Assembly: GCA_963978545.1 (NCBI GenBank) | Contig: OZ021729.1 | Coordinates: 86,470,670-86,534,669 of the forward strand | Length of the DNA: 64,000 bases | Direction of reading: 5' to 3' | DNA from: Linyphia triangularis | Lineage: Eukaryota; Arthropoda; Arachnida; Araneae; Linyphiidae | Shown: in pieces, positions 57,470 to 64,000 of the stretch | Position numbering within the stretch: the stretch's first letter is position 1 | How the letters are laid out: the number at the start of each line of letters is the position of its first letter | Notes under the pieces: model-generated | What the model saw: only the letters and a program-made list of their open reading frames with translations | What the model was told of the DNA's origin: nothing | Database searches by the model: none | Program-made: the position numbers and the translations under genes

Positions 57470-57900
57470 AGCTGTCTGGAGTATTTTCGCACCGCCCGGT
57501 CGACGCAAACGCAACGCATGTCGAACTGAGGTCAGTCCATCCCGTAACATCGTGCATCCCCCAACTCGACTCCACGAACACCGCATTATGCGCCAACTTC
57601 CAACACAGCGTTTATCCCGATGCCAACACGGGCGGAACTCTGCAACCAAATGCTCCGCGCGCTGATTTCGAAGGATAAGAAGAGAGGAGGGGAGAACATT
57701 TCGGGGAGATTTCCGGACAAAAACTCCGAAGAGCGCTTAGAGAATCGGGTGGATTCGGAGGAGAGCGAAGGCAAGAGGAAGTTCTAGAATGCTCTACTCC
57801 GATGTCACAGAAGGAGGTATCTTCCGCTTCTGAAATTCTAGGAGAAAAGTTCCCGAGTTCCATCTACCTTACGTCCGGCTCTAACTAATTGGCTCCATTT
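57470..57900. promoter_or_regulatory. GC- and CpG-rich patch, candidate promoter or first exon
   Basis: Base composition rises to about half GC with many CpG dinucleotides (for example CGCACCGCCCGGTCGACGCA), against roughly 30% GC elsewhere. It has no similarity to the repeats in the window. ORFs up to 95 codons lie in several frames on both strands, none with a recognised domain, as expected for a 5' UTR or an exon of unknown frame. Neither strand nor start site can be fixed. Confidence 0.4.
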
Positions 57901-60900
57901 AAGATACTCTTTTTTATATCTTTTTTTTTCTTTCTTATTGGTTCAGTTGAACCCTCTTGAGCTGGCGAGGAGAAAAGCGGAGGCAAGTTGTTCGGGGTAA
58001 AATAGGATACTCTAATAAAAAAATTAGAATGTCTTTGTTTAGGGGTAAGCTCCTCGATACACATATCGGATAGACCAGCGAATCTTTGTGGTTTGGGAGA
58101 TTGCACCGTAAACAATCGATTCGATTGGGGTTGGATAAATTGTCCCCTTATTTGTTTTGTGACAATATTCCTACCCCTAACAAATATTCTGAAGTATTCA
58201 GTGCATTCTCCCCCTTCATCTCCTTTCATCAAACTTACTTGTATACTGTCTATCTAAGGAATAGCTCCCGCCTGGTTGTCTAGCATTGCCGTGGAAACGA
58301 CTAGCTCCATTTTCCACAGATAGATACTATCTTGAGGCGTCGATTTGCACGCACATCCCTATTCCAAATCGAAGTGTTATTTATTCTCCAGAATGACAGT
58401 ATGTGTACCACAACGCCTAAATTTACACTCGCAGGTCCAAATTTTCGTAGCAATATAATTGCGAGGTGTTTTTATTTTTATTTATTTATATCTTTTTTTA
58501 TATTAATTTTTTTCAATTCTGTGAGCCAAGTAGTTAGAGCTAAACGATCTGAATGGATGCTCTTGTCTTATTTTGATTACACACTTTCCGCTTACTCTTT
58601 CTTGTCAATTCAAACTGAAGTTACGACCATTGCTAGGATTTCGACACACAACAAAGGGAATCTCGCCAGTGGTTGATACTCTTCCAGTAGTTGATCAAAT
58701 TTTTGAAAAAACGCAACATAAGCATACGGAATGGAGTTTTACACGTGGCATTAAACGTAACATGTTTCTTTGAATGTTGGCTCTACTGTTTTCACGAAGA
58801 TTTATGTTGTCTGCACAAGCCAATATGGAATTTAAGGGAAGATTATCCACTTGCATTCTGCGCTTTACAAGCAATATTTTCAGTGTTTTTATTGTTTGTG
58901 ATAGCAAAAGGAAAAATTGGTTTGATCAACTACTGGCGAAAGTACAAATTCAAATAAAATGTTTGCTCAATTTTGCTTTATTTTTAGAAAATTTCATTCT
59001 TCCTCATGATAGGAACAATGATTAAGGATTGTGGTAAATAGGTCAGTTTAATTCTAAAACTAAAAGTACAGCAGCTCTCCAAGTCCTTTAGAAGATTATA
59101 CAATAACAGTTAGTCAAAGCAACGACGTATTCGAGAAATCATTTGAACCTTGAATACTAAAACTCTGTAGAAGGAGCAACAGGAAGTGGAGGAGGGTGGG
59201 TTCTGAAATGTGATGTGCAAAGCGATTTTTGATTTTGTCAGACCGACTGCAGGGATTTCTTTCAATTAAGCAATGCATATAATTAGAAACGTAAGCTTGC
59301 TACATTTTGGGTCAACAACGATATTGATAGTCACTGAGCTACAATACTGAACTGGAGTAACGACTCCCTATCACTTGACAAGCGACCAAACGAGCTTCCG
59401 CGGAAGCATACAAAAGCGCATTTCAGACAGCCAAATAGGCAAAACATGTCTTTTCTCCCTGTTGCCCAGCGTGTTATAGTAAAACGTTCTGCGGTTTTCC
59501 GCTTTTCAAGCTATGCAACTAAATTTATTATTAATTTTTAAAAATTATTTTAGAATGATAATTTCTTGTTAAGCATTTAATTGCAGAAACTGATGGGGAA
59601 AATTGATAGAGGATGGATCGGAACTTCAATTTCATATCTTTAAGTTTAAGCACATTAGTACGAGTTTTAGTTGTTGTTTTTTTATGTATATACATTTTGG
59701 ATATTAAAACTAACTTGTAGGGAATAGTTTTTTTTAGTGAATTGATGAAATAATCATTCATTGTTTCAAACCGATTTATTGTTCAGATACTTTTAATGAC
59801 TGGTTAAATACATGAATGCTTCTTTTATGCATTCGTTTACTACTTTTTTTCGGTAAATCGAATCCTAAGATAATTATAAGTAGGAAACCGTATTCTGCTT
59901 TTTAGATATGAATATTTTCACCAAAAATCTGTTTCGCAAAAACATATGCTGTAATATTGGAACCGAAAATCAATCGCCGAAATACCATGTGCTTAAACTT
60001 TACATATGATTAGCTTTTATATTCAACTATTTTGAATTTCACTTGCATATATAATTGAGCAACCACACAGGAATGTACTGAGTGAATAAAACTATGATTC
60101 TACGAGCCAAGCTCATGATGTTGAAGGAAAACTGCCAAACTAACGGATAACGTTTAATGTCTTACAGCATACATATTACAGTAGTAATACAATAACGTTT
60201 TTCTCATTATTGCCTCATTATTTCAAGACGCTTTTATATATAATATACTTAATAACATTATTTAAATAGGTACTTATTAAGATACATCAGTGACTTTACT
60301 CTTAATTTACCAATGCTACACGTTTCTTATTAAAAATTATTCATTTAAATTAAAAGAACTAAATATAAACGTTTGAGCTTGAAAAGTCATAAATATTGAA
60401 AAATACTTCAACTCTGGTTCCCCGTCACGGTGATTAAGATAAGACGAGAAGAAAAATTTCCACTCCTTTTGCCTATTTGCGCACTCACACTTCGGAATGG
60501 GGTGTAATGCGGTCGGCTCGCGGACTCCAGTCTTAGTTCTTTAGCTCAGTGTTGATAGTAGACAATCCTATTCAGCGATCAACTTTCGAATCCGCCAAAT
60601 TCTCTATATTACCAATTACACATTGATAGAAAAAGTACATAACTTCAATACCAAATGTAAATAAATTTAAGGACATAAACCACCGCACCGTCAAGAAAAT
60701 AATGGGATAATAATGGGCGTTTATAAAATCATTGCTATGGAAAAAATCTTAAAATAAAGTTAATATTTTCCTAAAAATAAAGAGGGACATAGCCTGGATT
60801 GGAATAAGGATATTATTAAATTATTTGTTTAAGTGCTGCATTAAAAAAATAAATAATAATACTTCCATATTTTTTGCCGTTTCTGACACTTCCAGTAATT

Positions 60901-61606
60901 TCTCAGTTGCATGTTCTGAAATGTGGGCTGAAAAAATATCTGTAGTGGAATTAATTGATGGGTGAAGACTTCGTAAATTGAAAAACCAAATAACAGAAAT
61001 AATCAATTTTTTAAAGTCTGATGGGATAAATGGAAATTCAAATGGATTCTGCGTTAAAACTATAGTATATATTAATAAATACAATAAAATGCGATATGTA
61101 AACGGTAAACTATGTTTTAAGGACGTGAGAAAAACAAAGTATTTTTGTCAGCTCTTTTTTTTTTATTGCAACTTTTATTAAGTTTAACATACTATTACGG
61201 TATTGTATGATTACAGTTTAAGACATTCAACCATTATGTTTTATGTGATTATTTTGCAATGAAATGTTTTTTAGGCACGGAACTGATTAAAACCAAAAAA
61301 GGTTTGTAATATTTAGTCTGAAAAGTACCAAGCAGTACAAACTACGATCAGTTGAAAGTGGCAAAACAGTACAAACTACAATGTAATTTGCAGTGGCTAA
61401 CAGTACAAAGAGAAAACCTTTTTTAAAAAAAAAAGACTGACCGTATAAAAACATTCAATAGAAAAGTGGCAAAAAATACAGGGTCTGAAATTCATTAGTG
61501 AACTACTTTATGTATTTAGGGATAAAGTGTTCACTTCACTCGTATTTAATTAAGTGACAATAAAATAATACATCGACGAGTCTCAGGCCACTATTTGGTC
61601 GCTTGA
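57901..61606. other. Largely non-repetitive 3.7-kb stretch
   Basis: I found no repeat family from elsewhere in the window. ORFs of up to 115 codons (57885-58232 minus, 58332-58676 plus, 60821-61084 minus) show no domain I know. AGGGGTAAGC near 58040 and CTACCCCTAACAAA near 58171 form a weak inverted pair. Could be introns or flanks of a gene extending beyond the window. Confidence 0.4.
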
Positions 61607-62130
61607 TTGGTTGAATAATGTTTAATGGCGCAAGAGTTGAGTTGGCTAAGATGAGCCAAGCCTACGTTAAAAATACAACTAAGTTTAAATGACTTTTTAA
61701 AAACTAAAATTTCATTTTTAAATTAAATTATAAAATCCTGTATCTTTGAGAAATAGAAAGAGTTGGTCATTTGATCATTGTTAAAAGGCGTCAAGGGTTA
61801 AAAGTTATTATTTCAAAACGGTGTTGAGGGTGGGTATTGAAAAGAGAACATTCAACTAAAAAAATACGTTTGACACTTAAGATTTCACTCAATGTTGTGC
61901 ACACGGTGTAGGTAGGCCAAGTATAAAATGTTTGTGGGTTAATCTTGAATGGCTTACACGCAGTTTCGTAAAAATAACTTCACACTCTCCGCTTCCTTTG
62001 TAAAATCCACAGCTGATGGATAAATAGAGCGTAGATGGTTAGCTTGTCTGTTATCCCATAAATCCTGACCAACTTGGATAATGCAACCTTCCCACGGTGT
62101 TTAGAGCATCACAAAAATGCATAGGTCTAT
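61607..62130. mobile_element. Repeat D, copy 2
   Basis: Same order of words as 47514-48010: TTGGTTGAATAATGTTT, GGCGCAAGAGTTGAGTTGGC, TAAATTAAATTATAAAATCC, ACATTCAACTAAAA and TTAGAGCATCAC. The tRNA-like segment is present only as GATGGTTAGCTTGTCTGTT with no B box, so it is more decayed. Confidence 0.6.
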
Positions 62131-63459
62131 CAGCTAGGTGAGTGGCTGATTCGTCCTCTACTTGGTCCAAAAATAAGGCATCCTTGGAGGAATCCTTGGC
62201 AAAAAACACCCTTTTTCAGGTTCAATAAAATTTATGTAAACCTCAATTTTAAATAAGTAATTGTATACATCCCTTTTTCTCTTTGTGTCTTTAAATTTCG
62301 GAAGTGTGGTTTGAATAAAAAGAAAAGTGGCCTCAAACTCTTAAAAATACCTGTTATGTTTTTGTTTTCTAAATTAATGAAAAATAAGTAACAACACTCC
62401 CGCATCATCACTCATCGCGTCATAAATGTAAAGGAATGTATTGTACATCAGGCCAATTTTCACTTTTTAGAATTTTAAATTTTTTTTTTTAAATAAAGGG
62501 TTGATTAATAATCACGTTGTACCTTTGATCTTGTATATGTTACTATTTAGGAGATTTATTAAAGAAAATACGTTAAATTTTTCAATGAAAACAAAACTAC
62601 CGGAATATTAACCGTACATTTTTTGGTAACTAGGTATGCTACACTTAAGAACTTAAGGAAAACTTATTTAACATATTTGGAACCTGAAACAATAATTAAA
62701 TCGAAAATATTACGGAAAAATGTCAAGTAAATAAGCTCAATTTGTAAGAATTGAAGTCAAATGCAGAAGAAATATATATATATATATATATTTACTTAGA
62801 ATGTTTTGCTTTTGGCTGGTCGCAGAAACTTTAAGAAATGAGTAGACACGATGATGAACGTGATAGAAGTATCTTCTTGTTATTGCTCAGTGTCTGGTGG
62901 CAATTTAAGGGTAGCTACAGTGCGAACTGAAATTTATAAAGAGTCATTGAGGTAAGAATGCGGAAAAAATTATTCAATAGTCAAAAAAATACCTTTTTGC
63001 GATTAAAAAAAGGCTATCATCTGTCTAACATCAGAATATTTACAAAGAATCGCTTTAACTAATTACTTTGGAAGCATACACGAAGTCCGTTCGCTACTCA
63101 AGTTTCTGATAACCTAGTTTCCGTTTTATTGTTTTAACTTTTCGGTAGTTCTAAAAACTTTTAAGGGGGCAAATATTTGTTCAATATATCTGCAATAATA
63201 AAGATATTTGCAACGTATTTTTAGATAAATGAACCACTTTCATATCGAATTTGACATTTTTTCTGCAAGATCCAAAAATACCCATGATATAATACACAAG
63301 TTATTGACAAAAACAGGAGTGTATAAACTCATAGCTCGCACTGTAACATACAAATACAGCAACTATATGTCTGATGCTCCGCCAAACTTATCGGTCACTC
63401 AACGCGTTGTAAATTCTGTGCACTTCCACTTTTGTTGACTTGTTTCAAGGTGATTCAAG
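62131..63459. other. Unassigned stretch of about 1.3 kb
   Basis: A short (TA)n tract lies at 62769-62791. The 69-codon ORF at 63229-63438 has no recognised motif. Nothing else. Confidence 0.4.
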
Positions 63460-63956
63460 CAAGGAGCACAGCGAGTTTTCTAAAAAAAAATTCGGCAGGA
63501 ATTTAAGGAACAGTTTACTGACAATTAAAAAAAACCTCTAGGAATAATTATAAGAAATATTAGGGACAATCCTAAAAAAATAGGGAGGATTCCAAAATAT
63601 TTAGGGATATTTCTTTTTAACATGGCATAAGCCCCAAACACGAACATATTCTTTTCAAAGCTTTCAATACCGGCAAAAAAACTGACATTAAAAAAAAAAA
63701 AAAAAAAATTGAAATTCAAATTAAGCAACATTATTCCTTCAACTTTAAAACATAAACTAATTTGAGTTTAACTTCAATTTAAAATAGTTGGTCAATAATT
63801 AAAGTTTTATTACTAAAAATTTCAGAAAAAGATTTTCTCGTCCGGAGGAATATATCCGTGCTTTGGAGAAAAATCGGATTTTTTTTTTTTTACTTATAGG
63901 AATTAGCGAAAAATTTAAGTACGATTTTAGGAATTTTAAGGTGAATGCAACCCCTG
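63460..63956 (+). mobile_element. Family B element, copy B6, longest copy
   Basis: Starts CAAGGAGCACAGCGAGTTTT and ends GGTGAATGCAACCCCTG. It has TTAGGGATATTTC, AAAATAGTTGGTCAATAATT and CAGAAAAAGATTTTCTCGTCC. The flanks TTCAAG and TTCATC are only a weak duplication. At about 497 bp it helps define the full-length family. Confidence 0.75.
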
Positions 63957-64000
63957 TTCATCATATCTGTAAGTAAGGTCTAAATCGTGACAAATGTATT

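Noticed and set aside
57404..57774. Protein-coding exon in the GC-rich patch
   Set aside because: Several overlapping ORFs on both strands with no domain; composition explains their length. Kept only as a promoter/exon candidate.

Overview
This is a 64-kb piece of an animal nuclear genome. It is AT-rich, full of homopolymers and microsatellites, and has no bacterial-style gene packing. The best clue to the host is a non-LTR retrotransposon RNase H tail at about 1357-2228. Its motif set and its C-terminal CxxC...H...C knuckle look, from memory, like elements abundant in spider assemblies, so an arachnid (probably a spider) is my working guess. No intact host protein-coding gene is visible. Almost every recognisable feature is a transposable element, a relic of one, or a structure made by one.

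Layout. 1-5.4 kb: a copy of a 420-450-bp CAGGGTGGCC element (family A), a 247-bp hairpin, the RNase H relic, a Tc1-like transposase relic and a 1.2-kb CAGGGGTC element with a 6-bp target duplication (J). 5.4-14.5 kb: long inverted-repeat family M, a TA-flanked element with GGGGTGAATCGGAACA termini (O), and more A and B elements. 14.5-17.9 kb: a TIR transposon (T) split by a tandem-repeat-bearing element (F1), then a (TA)92 tract and a broken F copy. 18-26.5 kb: element R, tRNA-derived SINEs, B and A copies, the CAGGGTTCCCAC element G, and a 2-kb composite (H1). 27-36 kb: a Tc1/mariner-type transposon with recognisable ends, inside a repeat that recurs inverted at 32-33 kb, and two copies of the tandem-repeat module I. 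36-46 kb: nested A/B copies, a second composite (H2) and a 2.3-kb inverted pair N. 46-53 kb: a SINE with target duplications, repeat D, two A copies, a pogo/Tc1-type MITE and a decayed transposon-protein pseudogene. 53.6-57 kb: F2, an inverted second copy of F with about 20 units of 148 bp. 57-63 kb: the least repetitive part, with a GC-rich, CpG-rich patch at 57.47-57.9 kb that is the best promoter or first-exon candidate.

The most striking pattern is a set of non-autonomous DNA elements that all begin CAGGG and end CCCTG or CTCTG. Family A and G leave 5-bp duplications; H and J leave 6-bp duplications. The two F elements share the same order of diverged units at one end and have element-specific homogenised units at the other. 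These are the patterns I would examine first. I saw no CRISPR array, rRNA or functional tRNA gene. Repeats were aligned by eye, so boundaries are accurate to a few bases where target duplications are quoted and to tens of bases elsewhere.
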